This document shows positions 15,444 through 25,569 of a stretch of 64,000 bases of DNA, one piece after another (the stretch's first letter is position 1; each line of letters opens with the position of its first letter). This DNA comes from Bacillota bacterium (GTDB taxonomy: Bacteria > Bacillota > Clostridia > Lachnospirales > Anaerotignaceae): assembly GCA_019422105.1 (NCBI GenBank), contig JAHZDZ010000011.1, positions 62,001 through 126,000 of the forward strand. The letters run 5' to 3'. A program made the position numbers and the translations under genes. The notes beneath the pieces are model-generated. The model worked only from the letters and a program-made list of their open reading frames with translations. It searched no databases and was not told the DNA's origin.

Positions 15444-18400
15444 ATGGATACTGAAAAAAAAGAACAGTCTGATCAGAAAAAAGGGCTTTACCGAAAGGAA
15501 TTTGAGCATGACAACTGCGGTATAGGCGCAATTGTAAACATAAAGGGAAGAAAATCCCACGATACAGTGGAAAAAGCACTGAAGATTGTGGAAAAACTGG
15601 AGCACCGAGCCGGCAAGGACGCAGAGGGAAAGACTGGCGATGGCGTTGGCATTATGCTGCAGGTATCTCACAAATTTTTCTCGCAGGCCGCCGGTAAAAT
15701 TGGAATAGATCTGGGGGAAGAGAGGGAATACGGCGTCGGTATGTTTTTCTTTCCACAGGATGAGAAAAAACGCAGACAGGCAAAGAAGCTTTTTGAGATT
15801 ATTGCAGGAAAGGAAGGGCTGGAATTTCTGGGCTGGAGACAGGTGCCTGTCAAAGCGGATCTATTGGGGCAGAAGGCGGTGGACTGTATGCCTTCAATCT
15901 GGCAGGGGTTTATCAAGAAGCCTGTTGATGTGAGGAAGGGACTTGATTTTGACCGCAGACTTTATATTGTGAGAAGAGTATTTGAGCAGAGCGGTGAGAA
16001 TACCTATGTAGTGTCATTGTCAAGCCGTACGGTTGTCTACAAGGGAATGTTTCTTGTCAATGAGCTGAGGCTTTTCTATCCGGATTTGCAGGACAGCAGT
16101 TATGAGTCCGCTATTGGACTTGTGCACTCACGGTTTTCAACCAATACCAATCCAAGCTGGGACAGGGCACATCCCAACCGTTTTATTCTTCACAATGGGG
16201 AAATCAATACCATACGGGGCAATGCGGATTTGATGATGGCCAGAGAGGAAACCTTGTCCTCTGAGCTTCTCAGGGGTGATATGCACAAGGTTCTTCCCGT
16301 GATTGACAGGGAAGGCTCGGATTCTGCCATGCTTGACAATACGTTGGAATTTCTGGTTATGAGCGGCATGGAGCTTCCGCTGGCGGTCATGATTACCATA
16401 CCGGAGCCATGGAGCAATGATAAGGCAATGAGCAGGGCGAAAAAGGACTTTTACCAGTACTATGCCACTATGATGGAGCCGTGGGATGGCCCTGCTTCCA
16501 TTCTTTTCAGCGACGGAGACGTTATGGGGGCCGTTCTTGACAGAAACGGTCTGCGCCCATCAAGATACTATATAACCAAAGACGGTTATCTTATACTGTC
16601 AAGTGAGGTGGGGGTGCTTGAAATACCTCAGGAGGATATTATAAAAAAAGAGCGTCTGAGACCAGGGAAGCTGCTATTGGTGGACACAGTGAGGGGAGAA
16701 CTCATTGATGATGACGATTTAAAGGAAAGCTACGCAGCCAGAAAACCCTATGGAGAGTGGTTGGATCAGAATCTGGTAAGACTGGGGGATTTGCAGATAC
16801 CCAATAAGAAGGTGCAGGTATATACCAAAGAAGAGCTTCGGCGTCTGCAAAAAAGTTTTGGCTATTCCTATGAGGATGTGCAGACCTCTATTTTGCCCAT
16901 GGCTCGTACAGGCGCTGAGCCTATTGCGGCTATGGGTGCGGACACGCCTTTAGCCGTACTCTCAAAAAGGCCGCAGCCCCTATTCAATTATTTTAAGCAG
17001 ATGTTTGCCCAGGTTACCAACCCGCCCATTGACGCTGTCAGGGAGAAAATTGTAACATCTGCCTCCGTCTATATTGGACAGGCAGGAAACCTTTTGGAGG
17101 AAAAAGCATCCAATTGCCGGGCTATCAGGGTAGAAAATCCTATTCTTACCAATACGGATCTGTTAAAAATAAAAAATATAAAGCTGGATGGCTTTCAAGC
17201 GGAGGTTATCCCTATTATTTATTATAAAAATACCTCCCTTGAGAAGGCACTGGAGAGGCTTTTTGTGGAGGTGGACAGGGCCTACAGGGAGGGGGCTAAT
17301 ATTTTGATTCTCTCTGACAGAGATATAGATGAATATCATGTGGCTATCCCTTCCCTGCTGGCGGTGTCCGCTGTGAGCAAATATCTGGTGCGGACGAAAA
17401 AGAGAACGTCGGCAGCCATTATTTTGGAAAGCGGCGAGCCAAGAGAAGTACACCACTTTGCAGCTCTCTTGGGTTATGGTGCCAGTGCGGTGAATCCCTA
17501 TCTGGCACAGGAGACAATACAGGAATTGATACACGATAATATTCTGGATAAGGATTATTATGCGGCCGTAAATGACTACAACAGCGCTATTTTGCATGGA
17601 ATTGTGAAGATAGCCTCTAAAATGGGAATTTCCACTATTCAGTCCTATCAGGGCTCGCAGATATTTGAGGCGGTGGGTATCAGCAAAGAAGTGACAGACA
17701 AATACTTTACCAACACCGTTTCCAGAATCGGCGGCATTGGACTTGAGGAAATACAGAGGGAGACGGAGGGCCTCCATTCCGCCGCCTATGACCCGTTAGA
17801 ACTTGCTGTGGATTTGAGTCTTGAGAGCTCTGGAAGTCACAAATTCAGAAGCGGAAAAGAAGAGCATCTCTATAACCCTCTGACTATCCATCTTTTACAG
17901 GAGGCTGTGAGAAAAGGGGATTATAAGCTTTTCAAGGAGTATACAGCCAGTATCAATCAGGAGATGAGCGCCATGCATCTGCGGGGGCTGATGGATTTTA
18001 CATTTGCTGAAACGCCGGTACCGCTGGATGAAGTGGAAAGTGCAGAGTCTATAGTAAAACGGTTTAAAACGGGAGCTATGAGTTATGGGTCTATTTCTCA
18101 GGAGGCTCATGAGGCCTTGGCTGTTGCCATGAACCGACTCCATGGCAGGTCAAACAGCGGCGAAGGCGGTGAAAGCCAGGAAAGGCTTGGGGACAGGGAC
18201 AGGTGCTCGGCTATTAAGCAGGTTGCCAGCGGGCGTTTTGGTGTGACAAGCGGTTATCTCGTGAGCGCCGGTGAGATACAAATTAAAATGGCACAGGGAG
18301 CAAAGCCGGGAGAGGGAGGACATCTTCCGGGCGGAAAGGTTTACCCATGGATTGCGAAGACAAGGCATTCTACAGCGGGAGTTGGCTTGATTTCTCCTCC

Positions 18401-19982
18401 TCCACACCATGATATTTACTCTATAGAGGACTTGGCTCAACTAATATATGATTTGAAAAATGCCAACAAAAACGCCCGTATTTCTGTAAAGCTGGTTTCT
18501 GAGGCCGGCGTTGGAACAATTGCCGCAGGAGTGGCAAAAGCGGGCGCGGAGGTTATACTGATTTCAGGATATGACGGAGGAACGGGCGCGGCGCCGCGAA
18601 CCTCTATTTATAATGCAGGGCTTCCCTGGGAGATAGGGCTTGCGGAAGCGCACCAGACACTGATACAAAATGGACTGCGATCCCGCGTCAGGATAGAGAC
18701 GGACGGAAAGCTTATGAACGGACGGGACGTAGCAATAGCGGCAATGCTTGGCGCGGAGGAATTTGGTTTTGCTACGGCGCCGCTGGTAAGTCTCGGCTGT
18801 GTTATGATGCGCGTATGTAATTTGGATACCTGTCCTGTGGGAATCGCAACTCAAAATCCGGAGCTGAGAAAGCGCTTCAAGGGAAAACCGGAGTACGTCA
18901 TGAACTTTATGCTTTTTATTGCACAGGAGCTGAGGGAATACCTGTCGAAGCTGGGACTTCGCACTCTTGATGAGCTGGTGGGCAGAAGCGATCTTTTAAA
19001 AAGGAAGGAGGAGTTTTTGGGCAGTAAGGCGGAAACCCTTGACTTAAGCAGCATACTGTATCACCCCTCAAAGGAGAGGGAGTCAATACGATTCAATCCG
19101 CAAAATACCTACCGGTTTCATCTGGAAAGGACAGTAGATGAAAGGGTACTTTTAAGGGAGTTTCAAAACGCCCTTAAAAACGGCAAAAAAGCGTCTGTCC
19201 ATTTGAAAATAACCAACACGGATCGTGCTCTTGGCACTTTATTAGGCTCAGAGATAACAAGGCGGTTCGGCGGCCTACTGGAGGAGGATACCTTCACGGT
19301 AAACTGTAAGGGAAGCGGCGGACAAAGCTTCGGCGCTTTTATACCAAGGGGACTTACACTGACAGTGGAGGGGGACAGCAACGATTATTTCGGCAAGGGA
19401 CTTTCAGGGGGAAAGCTGGTTGTTTTCCCGCCGAGAGAGTCCGGAATCAAAGAGGATGAAAATATAATTATCGGAAATGTGGCTCTATACGGCGCTACCG
19501 GCGGAAAGGCGTTCATAAACGGTATCGCGGGGGAGAGATTTTGTGTCAGAAATTCGGGCGCTGAGGCCGTAGCAGAGGGAGTGGGAGACCATGGTCTGGA
19601 GTATATGACGGGCGGCGTTGCCGTTATATTGGGCAGTACCGGAAAAAATTTTGCCGCCGGTATGAGCGGAGGTATTGCCTATGTTCTGGATGAAAACAGG
19701 GACTTTTATTTGAAAGTAAATAAGGAAATGGTGTCTATAGACGCTGTGACGCACAAGCAGGATGTTTTGCTGCTGAAAAATTTGATTGAAGAACATGTGA
19801 TGTTGACGGGTTCCCAAAAGGGCAGGGAGATACTGGAACATTTTGAAGAGTATCTGCCTAAATTTAAAAGGGTGCTACCTCATGACTATGATAAAATGAT
19901 GCGGGCTGTCGTTCAAATGGAGGAAAAGGGACTGGACAGGGAAAAGGCGCTGGTAGAGGCGTTTTATGCCGTCAGACAGTGA
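15444..19982 (+). CDS. gltB: Glutamate synthase, large subunit
   Basis: A 1512-residue enzyme making two glutamates from glutamine and 2-oxoglutarate. The N-terminal 24 residues are a propeptide removed to expose Cys25 (DNCGIGAIV), the glutamine-hydrolysing nucleophile. Then come the central domain, the FMN-binding barrel (GAMSYGSISQEAHEALA; SGYDGGTGAAPRTSI), the 3Fe-4S cysteines CVMMRVCNLDTCPVG near residue 1120 and the C-terminal beta-helix (glycine-rich GXXGG repeats). Full length for the family. gltD follows after 16 bases with its own strong ribosome site, so the two are co-transcribed. PII and a terminator-like leader lie upstream. Confidence 0.98.
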   Translation: MDTEKKEQSDQKKGLYRKEFEHDNCGIGAIVNIKGRKSHDTVEKALKIVEKLEHRAGKDAEGKTGDGVGIMLQVSHKFFSQAAGKIGIDLGEEREYGVGMFFFPQDEKKRRQAKKLFEIIAGKEGLEFLGWRQVPVKADLLGQKAVDCMPSIWQGFIKKPVDVRKGLDFDRRLYIVRRVFEQSGENTYVVSLSSRTVVYKGMFLVNELRLFYPDLQDSSYESAIGLVHSRFSTNTNPSWDRAHPNRFILHNGEINTIRGNADLMMAREETLSSELLRGDMHKVLPVIDREGSDSAMLDNTLEFLVMSGMELPLAVMITIPEPWSNDKAMSRAKKDFYQYYATMMEPWDGPASILFSDGDVMGAVLDRNGLRPSRYYITKDGYLILSSEVGVLEIPQEDIIKKERLRPGKLLLVDTVRGELIDDDDLKESYAARKPYGEWLDQNLVRLGDLQIPNKKVQVYTKEELRRLQKSFGYSYEDVQTSILPMARTGAEPIAAMGADTPLAVLSKRPQPLFNYFKQMFAQVTNPPIDAVREKIVTSASVYIGQAGNLLEEKASNCRAIRVENPILTNTDLLKIKNIKLDGFQAEVIPIIYYKNTSLEKALERLFVEVDRAYREGANILILSDRDIDEYHVAIPSLLAVSAVSKYLVRTKKRTSAAIILESGEPREVHHFAALLGYGASAVNPYLAQETIQELIHDNILDKDYYAAVNDYNSAILHGIVKIASKMGISTIQSYQGSQIFEAVGISKEVTDKYFTNTVSRIGGIGLEEIQRETEGLHSAAYDPLELAVDLSLESSGSHKFRSGKEEHLYNPLTIHLLQEAVRKGDYKLFKEYTASINQEMSAMHLRGLMDFTFAETPVPLDEVESAESIVKRFKTGAMSYGSISQEAHEALAVAMNRLHGRSNSGEGGESQERLGDRDRCSAIKQVASGRFGVTSGYLVSAGEIQIKMAQGAKPGEGGHLPGGKVYPWIAKTRHSTAGVGLISPPPHHDIYSIEDLAQLIYDLKNANKNARISVKLVSEAGVGTIAAGVAKAGAEVILISGYDGGTGAAPRTSIYNAGLPWEIGLAEAHQTLIQNGLRSRVRIETDGKLMNGRDVAIAAMLGAEEFGFATAPLVSLGCVMMRVCNLDTCPVGIATQNPELRKRFKGKPEYVMNFMLFIAQELREYLSKLGLRTLDELVGRSDLLKRKEEFLGSKAETLDLSSILYHPSKERESIRFNPQNTYRFHLERTVDERVLLREFQNALKNGKKASVHLKITNTDRALGTLLGSEITRRFGGLLEEDTFTVNCKGSGGQSFGAFIPRGLTLTVEGDSNDYFGKGLSGGKLVVFPPRESGIKEDENIIIGNVALYGATGGKAFINGIAGERFCVRNSGAEAVAEGVGDHGLEYMTGGVAVILGSTGKNFAAGMSGGIAYVLDENRDFYLKVNKEMVSIDAVTHKQDVLLLKNLIEEHVMLTGSQKGREILEHFEEYLPKFKRVLPHDYDKMMRAVVQMEEKGLDREKALVEAFYAVRQ

Positions 19983-19998
19983 TAAGGAGGAATTGGTT

Positions 19999-21486
19999 AT
20001 GGGAAAGGCCACAGGCTTTTTGGAGTATGAAAAAATGACGGGAAGAGCCATAGAGCCGAAGGAAAGGCTTCAAAACTTTGAGGAGTTTCACTTATCTCTG
20101 CCCGAGGAGGAGCAGAGAAAACAGGCGGCCAGATGTATGGACTGCGGAGTTCCCTTCTGCCAGTCGGGGATGATGATGAAGGGGATGGTTTCCGGCTGTC
20201 CTCTGCATAATCTGATACCGGAATTTAACGACGCGGTATACAGGGATAACTGGGAGGAAGCTCTGGAAAGACTTTTGAAAACAAATAATTTTCCTGAATT
20301 TACGGGAAGGGTATGTCCTGCTCCCTGTGAGGCGGCATGCACCAACGGTCTTGACGGAAGTCCGGTTTCTATTAAGGAAAATGAGCGCGCCATTATCGAA
20401 AAGGGCTATGAGATGGGGTATATCAAAGCAAATCCTCCGAAGGTAAGGACAGGGAAAAAAATAACCATAGTCGGCAGCGGACCATCCGGCCTAGCAGCGG
20501 CGGATCAGCTCAATAAAAGAGGCCACAGCGTGACGGTTTATGAGAGAAGCGACAGGCCGGGCGGTTTGTTGATGTATGGTATACCCAACATGAAACTGGA
20601 TAAAGGTGTGATAGAGAGAAAAATAGCCATTATGGAGGCGGAGGGAGTAAATTTTGTCACCAATGCCGATGTAGGACGGGAATATAAGGCAGACATCCTT
20701 TTGGAGGGCTCCGACTGTGTACTTTTATGCTGCGGTGCTTCCAATCCAAGGGATATCAATGTGCCGGGCAGAGAAGCCGGTGGGATTTACTTTGCGGTGG
20801 ACTATCTGAAGGCTACCACGAAAAGCTTTCTGGATTCCGGCTTTAAGGACGGAAACTATATTTCTGCCAAGGGAAAAAATGTTTTGGTTATTGGCGGAGG
20901 GGATACGGGCAACGACTGCGTGGGCACTGCTATACGCCAGGGGGCAAAAAACGTGGTACAGCTTGAGATGATGCCAAAGCCTCCGACGCAAAGGGCGGAG
21001 GATAATGCCTGGCCTGAGTGGCCGCGGGTCTTGAAAACGGACTATGGGCAGGAGGAGGCTGTTTATCAGTTTGGCAGTGACCCAAGGATCTATCAGACGA
21101 CGGTGAAGGAATTTCTTCAGGATAAAAAGGGCAATGTGAAAAAGGCGGTTACCGTTGAGCTGAAGGGCAAAAAGGATGAGGGAACGGGAAGAATGACAAT
21201 GGTACCTTTGGAAGGCAGTGAAAAAAATATTGACGTTGATTTGGTGCTTATTGCCGCCGGATTTTTGGGCGCACAGGGCTATATAGCGGAGGCCTTTGGA
21301 GTCGATATGGATGACAAGACAAATGTCAAAGCAGAGAAGGGTAATTATCAAACCGGCAGAGAAAAGGTTTTTGCCTGTGGAGATATGCGCAGGGGCCAGT
21401 CTCTGGTGGTGTGGGCCATACAGGAAGGAAGGGAAGCGGCCGGGGCAGTGGATAAATATTTGATGGGATACTCAAATCCGGAATAA
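19999..21486 (+). CDS. gltD: Glutamate synthase, small subunit
   Basis: A 495-residue flavoprotein feeding NAD(P)H electrons to GltB. Two 4Fe-4S cysteine groups lie at the N-terminus (CMDCGVPFC...GCPLHN and CPAPCEAACT), then an FAD site GSGPSGLAAA and an NAD(P) site GGGDTGNDC, and the C-terminal FAD motif CGDMRRGQSLVVWAI. ATG 19999 follows aaggagg and is preferred over an ATG at 19966 that overlaps gltB. It ends with an intrinsic terminator. Confidence 0.97.
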   Translation: MGKATGFLEYEKMTGRAIEPKERLQNFEEFHLSLPEEEQRKQAARCMDCGVPFCQSGMMMKGMVSGCPLHNLIPEFNDAVYRDNWEEALERLLKTNNFPEFTGRVCPAPCEAACTNGLDGSPVSIKENERAIIEKGYEMGYIKANPPKVRTGKKITIVGSGPSGLAAADQLNKRGHSVTVYERSDRPGGLLMYGIPNMKLDKGVIERKIAIMEAEGVNFVTNADVGREYKADILLEGSDCVLLCCGASNPRDINVPGREAGGIYFAVDYLKATTKSFLDSGFKDGNYISAKGKNVLVIGGGDTGNDCVGTAIRQGAKNVVQLEMMPKPPTQRAEDNAWPEWPRVLKTDYGQEEAVYQFGSDPRIYQTTVKEFLQDKKGNVKKAVTVELKGKKDEGTGRMTMVPLEGSEKNIDVDLVLIAAGFLGAQGYIAEAFGVDMDDKTNVKAEKGNYQTGREKVFACGDMRRGQSLVVWAIQEGREAAGAVDKYLMGYSNPE

Positions 21487-21537
21487 AGGGCACTATGAAA
21501 TGAGAAGGCAGCATGATAAACAACTGCGGTATTTATA

Positions 21538-21567
21538 CGGATTGGCGGTTTTCAGCCAATCCGTTTT
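21538..21567 (+). terminator. Terminator of gltB-gltD
   Basis: Perfect 9-bp stem cggattggc / gccaatccg followed by tttt. From 21568 to 21862 only a weak promoter (TATAAT at 21733-21738) is seen. Confidence 0.85.
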
Positions 21568-21862
21568 ACGAAACGCTGTTTTCTATTGCATCGTTTTCTG
21601 AAATATCATTTTTATTGCTGTGAAAAAAACGGATGATGATTGCACAGCTTATGGAATGCTTTATATTGTCGAAGGGACATCCTTTTTTCTTAAGATTTTT
21701 TTACTTTTGTATGTTTTCCAATGAAAATCAGTTATAATGTATTTCACTACGGAAGAAAAAGCCTGGAAGCATTTGACGCGTCGTAAAGGCAGTTAATAAA
21801 AGCCGGCGCAGAAGGAATTTTTTAAATATTTGTCGAACTGGAATGGAGTCAGGAGGGAAAAT

Positions 21863-23002
21863 ATGAAAAGGAAGATTATGGCTTTATGCTTGGCTGTATG
21901 TATATCAGCGGGAAATGCATTCTCTGTGCCTGCTGAGACGGTATCCGTCACTCCGATGATAAACGGCGGGGAAGCGCCGAAAAAAATCATATCCATGAAG
22001 GCCGGTTCCAATACCTATACGGTCAACGGAACAACAAAAAGTTATGATAAGAGCCTTGGCGAAATGTATATTGACGAAAGCGGCAGATGCATGCTTCCCC
22101 TGCGGGCAACGCCTCAGGTGATCGGGGAAAACGGCGTTTTGGCAGAATGGGACGACGCTGCGAAAACGGCTTATCTTTATTATGAAGACAGCTCTGTGAA
22201 GGAAGACATTGCAGTGACTGTGGGAAAGGACACCATGACTGTGCGGGGAGAGGAAATAAAACTCAATACGCCGGCAGTCATTCGAAATGGCAGAGTGTAT
22301 CTGCCCATGCGGAGTATATTGAACGCCTTTCATGTCAGTGACGATAAAATAACTTGGGAGGATGCATCCAAAACCGTATCCATAGACAGAACACTTTCCC
22401 TTGACACAGATAAAATAACTGTGATTGTTTCCGACGGAACCAGTGAAAAGAGAAACTACACGGAGATAACGGACAGAAATAAAATAGCCGAGATACAGGC
22501 ATTGCTTGCAAAGGACGGCTTCAGCGAAATGGAAAACGGGAATCAATACACATGTACTATTTTTATTGATTTCAACAACGGAACCACAATTGGACTGAAC
22601 AGATATTACAGCTATGGCTATATCGCAAACGGCATCAAAAAAATGGGCAGCACCCATTTGCCGGATGCCCTGAATGGCTATATGATGAATCTGCTCAGCA
22701 ATTATACCGTGAGAATGCCGCAGAGCACCTATGACGCCGGCGTCACAAAGCTGGCACTTACTATACAGAATAAAGGAAGCATCAATGTGGAATACGGCGA
22801 GGAGTACCAAATTGAAAAACTATCGGGCGGTCAGTGGCAGGAGTTACCCGCAGCGGATACAAATGATGTGGCGATTTTTGTGAGGCCGAACGAATCCGCA
22901 ACCTTCACGGCAAATTTGGCAGTTCCGCTGGAGTCCGGTAAATACAGGCTCAGAAAGGCATTTAACAATATTGTACAGTATTTCGAGTTCACGGTGAAGT
23001 GA
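21863..23002 (+). CDS. Secreted stalk-domain protein with C-terminal Ig-like domain
   Basis: A 379-residue protein beginning at ATG 21863 (aggaggg before it), with a signal peptide (1-23, ending SVPA). Residues about 35-180 contain two copper-amine-oxidase-N-like repeats (CMLPLRATPQVIG..AEWDDAAKTAYLYY and VYLPMRSILNAF..ITWEDASKTVSI). The C-terminal ~85 residues (INVEYGEEYQIEKLSGGQWQELP...VRPNESATFTANL) fit a bacterial Ig-like domain of the Big_14 type. Such proteins are exported, cell-surface associated and of unknown function. Its stalk domains are of the same class as in the protein at 13611. It is a single gene between gltD and purC. Confidence 0.85.
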   Translation: MKRKIMALCLAVCISAGNAFSVPAETVSVTPMINGGEAPKKIISMKAGSNTYTVNGTTKSYDKSLGEMYIDESGRCMLPLRATPQVIGENGVLAEWDDAAKTAYLYYEDSSVKEDIAVTVGKDTMTVRGEEIKLNTPAVIRNGRVYLPMRSILNAFHVSDDKITWEDASKTVSIDRTLSLDTDKITVIVSDGTSEKRNYTEITDRNKIAEIQALLAKDGFSEMENGNQYTCTIFIDFNNGTTIGLNRYYSYGYIANGIKKMGSTHLPDALNGYMMNLLSNYTVRMPQSTYDAGVTKLALTIQNKGSINVEYGEEYQIEKLSGGQWQELPAADTNDVAIFVRPNESATFTANLAVPLESGKYRLRKAFNNIVQYFEFTVK

Positions 23003-23131
23003 CAGAGAGGTGAATGCCAGCGGTTTTTCATATTAGGAGATTTTTGTAATAAGGCGTCAATAAAAATTTCGGCCGCTTTGAAAAGCTTTGTTTATTAAAT
23101 TTTCGGTATGTCAGAGGCAAATTTACACTGA

Positions 23132-23262
23132 TTGTTTAAAATTTTGTGTTATTATACAATTTTTTTGTCTCAATCTGATTAAAAATGATAGATATGCTTT
23201 TTTAAGCAGATTTTGTGGATATTACGCTCAAAAAAAAGGATTGAAGTAATCCTTTTTTTTTT
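23132..23262 (+). promoter_or_regulatory. Candidate promoter and leader terminator before purC
   Basis: TTGTTT (23132-23137), 17 bases, TACAAT (23155-23160). About 70 bases downstream, aaaaaaaggatt-gaagt-aatcctttttttttt (23231-23262) forms a terminator with A-run and T-run on both strands, still 74 bases before purC. Either it ends the preceding gene or it attenuates purC-purF-purB. I saw no purine, PRPP or ppGpp riboswitch consensus. Confidence 0.5.
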
Positions 23263-23335
23263 GTAATATATCCTTAGACAGTTCTTTTTTGTTGTATTTA
23301 TGTGGTTTTTTATGTAAGTCTGGAGGAATTTTATC

Positions 23336-24043
23336 ATGGAGAAGCTGGATATGCTTTACGAGGGTAAAGCAAAGAGGGTCTATAAAACGGCGGACGAAGA
23401 TAAGCTTATTGTATCCTACAAAGATGACGCAACGGCCTTCAACGGCTTAAAGAAGGGCTCTATTGCAGGCAAGGGCGCTATCAACAATAAAATGACCAAT
23501 ATTATTTTTCAGTATCTGGAAAAAAACGGCGTGGAAACTCATTTTGTTGAGGAGCTTAACGACAGAGAAACTGTTGTAAAAAAAGTGGAGATTGTTCCTC
23601 TTGAGGTTATTGTCAGAAATATTTCGGCAGGCAGCTTTGCAAAGAGCTTTGGACTGGAGGAAGGAATTGCCTTAAAAAGTCCTGTGCTGGAATTTTGCTA
23701 TAAAAATGACGCACTGGCAGATCCCATGATAAATACCTATCATATACTGGCTTTGGGACTTGCGACAGAGGCGGAGCTTGAGAGCATAACGAATATGGCA
23801 CTAAAAATTAATGAATTGATGAAGGCTTATTTTATGGGAAAGGGCATCAAACTGGTAGACTTTAAAATAGAGTTTGGCCGCTGTCACGGTCAAATCATAC
23901 TGGCGGACGAGATTTCTCCCGATACCTGCAGACTTTGGGACGCAAAAACGGAGGAAAAACTGGATAAGGACCGTTTCCGCCGGGATTTGGGAAGTGTTGA
24001 AGAGGCCTATGAGGAGGTCTGGAGACGTATTACAGCAAAGTAA
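23336..24043 (+). CDS. purC: Phosphoribosylaminoimidazole-succinocarboxamide synthase
   Basis: A 235-residue SAICAR synthetase joining CAIR with aspartate using ATP. Motifs: LYEGKAKRVYKT at the N-terminus (nucleotide loop), ATAFNGLKKGSI, VVRNIS-type EVIVRNISAGSFAK, and LVDFKIEFGR..ILADEISPDTCRLWD. Normal length for the single-domain bacterial enzyme. ggaggaa precedes the ATG. First gene of a purC-purF-purB cluster; the next start is 47 bases away. Confidence 0.97.
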   Translation: MEKLDMLYEGKAKRVYKTADEDKLIVSYKDDATAFNGLKKGSIAGKGAINNKMTNIIFQYLEKNGVETHFVEELNDRETVVKKVEIVPLEVIVRNISAGSFAKSFGLEEGIALKSPVLEFCYKNDALADPMINTYHILALGLATEAELESITNMALKINELMKAYFMGKGIKLVDFKIEFGRCHGQIILADEISPDTCRLWDAKTEEKLDKDRFRRDLGSVEEAYEEVWRRITAK

Positions 24044-24090
24044 AAAATAAAAAATACAATCAACCAATGAGTGAGAAAGAGGTTAATTCA

Positions 24091-25569
24091 ATGGAGAATG
24101 CGGAACAGATTTTTCATGAAAATCCAAAAGAGGATGATTCCTTAAAGGAAGAATGCGGCGTGTTTGGTATTTTTAACAACGACAGCAAGGACAGCGGACA
24201 TATTACCTACTATGGCCTGTTTGCCCTTCAGCACAGAGGACAGGAAAGCTGCGGTATTGCCGTGACGGATGATACTGTTGTGAAGCAGTACAAGGATATG
24301 GGACTTGTCAATGAGGTATTTGATGATGAGATTTTGGATAAACTGACAGGAGACATTGCTGTCGGGCATGTCAGATATTCAACAGCAGGAGGCAGTATGC
24401 GGCAAAATGCTCAGCCTTTGGTATCCAGATACCTGAAGGGCGCTTTGACTATAAGCCATAACGGCAACCTGACAAATGCCTATGAGCTTCGGGAAAAGTT
24501 TGAGAGCGAGGGAACAATTTTTCAGACGACTATTGATTCTGAAATCATTGCCTGCGTGATTGCAAAGGAGAGGGTAAAAAATCCATCTGTGGAGGACGCT
24601 GTCTGTAAAATGATGGATATTATTGAGGGCGCTTATTCCCTTTTGGTTATGAGCCCGAGAAAGCTTATCGGCTGCCGTGATCCACACGGCTTCAGACCTT
24701 TGGTTATCGGAAAGCTCGGAAATTCCTTTATTCTTGCCTCCGAAACCTGTGCTCTGGACGGCGTAGGCGCGACATTTGTGAGGGATGTAGAGCCGGGAGA
24801 GATCGTTGTTATTGACAAGGACGGTCTCCGTTCTATCAGAACGCACTGTAATAAGGTGAAATCCAGCTTCTGTATTTTTGAATATATTTATTTTGCCCGC
24901 TCCGACAGTATGGTGGAGGGCCTGAGCGTATACGAGGCGAGAAAAGCGGCAGGAAGGCAGCTTGCCATTGAGCATCCTGTAGAGGGAGATATTGTTATCG
25001 GCGTGCCGGATTCCGGTCTTGATGCGGCGATTGGCTATTCGGAGCAGTCGGGGATTCCCTTTGGACTGGGTCTTGTGAAAAACAGGTATATTGGCCGTAC
25101 TTTTATCAGTCCTACCCAGACACAAAGGGAAATCGGTGTGAAAATTAAGCTGAATGCCCTTGCTAGCAGTGTTAAGGGAAAAAAGGTTATCATGATTGAC
25201 GATTCCATTGTAAGGGGCACGACGGTTGCAAGACTTGTCAATATTCTGAGAACTGCCGGCGCCAAGGAAGTACATATGAGGGTAAGTTCTCCTCCGTTTT
25301 TATGGCCATGCTACTATGGCACAGATGTGCCGGATAAGGAAAACCTGATTGCCTGCAAGTATCCTATTGATGAGATTGCAAAGGTAATCGGTGTGGATTC
25401 CCTGGGCTATCTTGGAACGGAAAACCTTCATAATATAGCGAAGGGTGCAAAATGTAATTTCTGTGATGCCTGCTTTACAGGCAAATACCCGACTGCGATA
25501 CCTACACATAACCAGGAGGAAGGAAATGAAACAGAAATACGAAAGTCCCCTAAATTCACGATATGCTAG
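24091..25569 (+). CDS. purF: Amidophosphoribosyltransferase
   Basis: A 492-residue enzyme for the first committed purine step (PRPP plus glutamine to phosphoribosylamine). A 21-residue propeptide precedes the nucleophile Cys22 (KEECGVFGI). The PRPP loop VIMIDDSIVRGTT is near residue 365 and the iron-sulfur ligands include CNFCDACFTGKYP at the C-terminus, so this is the 4Fe-4S, propeptide-processed Bacillus type. ATG 24091 has gagg before it; an in-frame ATG at 24067 does not. The last 15 codons overlap the start of purB by 44 bases. Confidence 0.96.
   Translation: MENAEQIFHENPKEDDSLKEECGVFGIFNNDSKDSGHITYYGLFALQHRGQESCGIAVTDDTVVKQYKDMGLVNEVFDDEILDKLTGDIAVGHVRYSTAGGSMRQNAQPLVSRYLKGALTISHNGNLTNAYELREKFESEGTIFQTTIDSEIIACVIAKERVKNPSVEDAVCKMMDIIEGAYSLLVMSPRKLIGCRDPHGFRPLVIGKLGNSFILASETCALDGVGATFVRDVEPGEIVVIDKDGLRSIRTHCNKVKSSFCIFEYIYFARSDSMVEGLSVYEARKAAGRQLAIEHPVEGDIVIGVPDSGLDAAIGYSEQSGIPFGLGLVKNRYIGRTFISPTQTQREIGVKIKLNALASSVKGKKVIMIDDSIVRGTTVARLVNILRTAGAKEVHMRVSSPPFLWPCYYGTDVPDKENLIACKYPIDEIAKVIGVDSLGYLGTENLHNIAKGAKCNFCDACFTGKYPTAIPTHNQEEGNETEIRKSPKFTIC

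Noticed and set aside
23003..23335. Guanine or PRPP riboswitch before purC
   Set aside because: None of the conserved core sequences was found.
24067..24090. Upstream ATG as purF start
   Set aside because: No ribosome site there, while ATG 24091 has gagg at the right distance and gives a usual propeptide.
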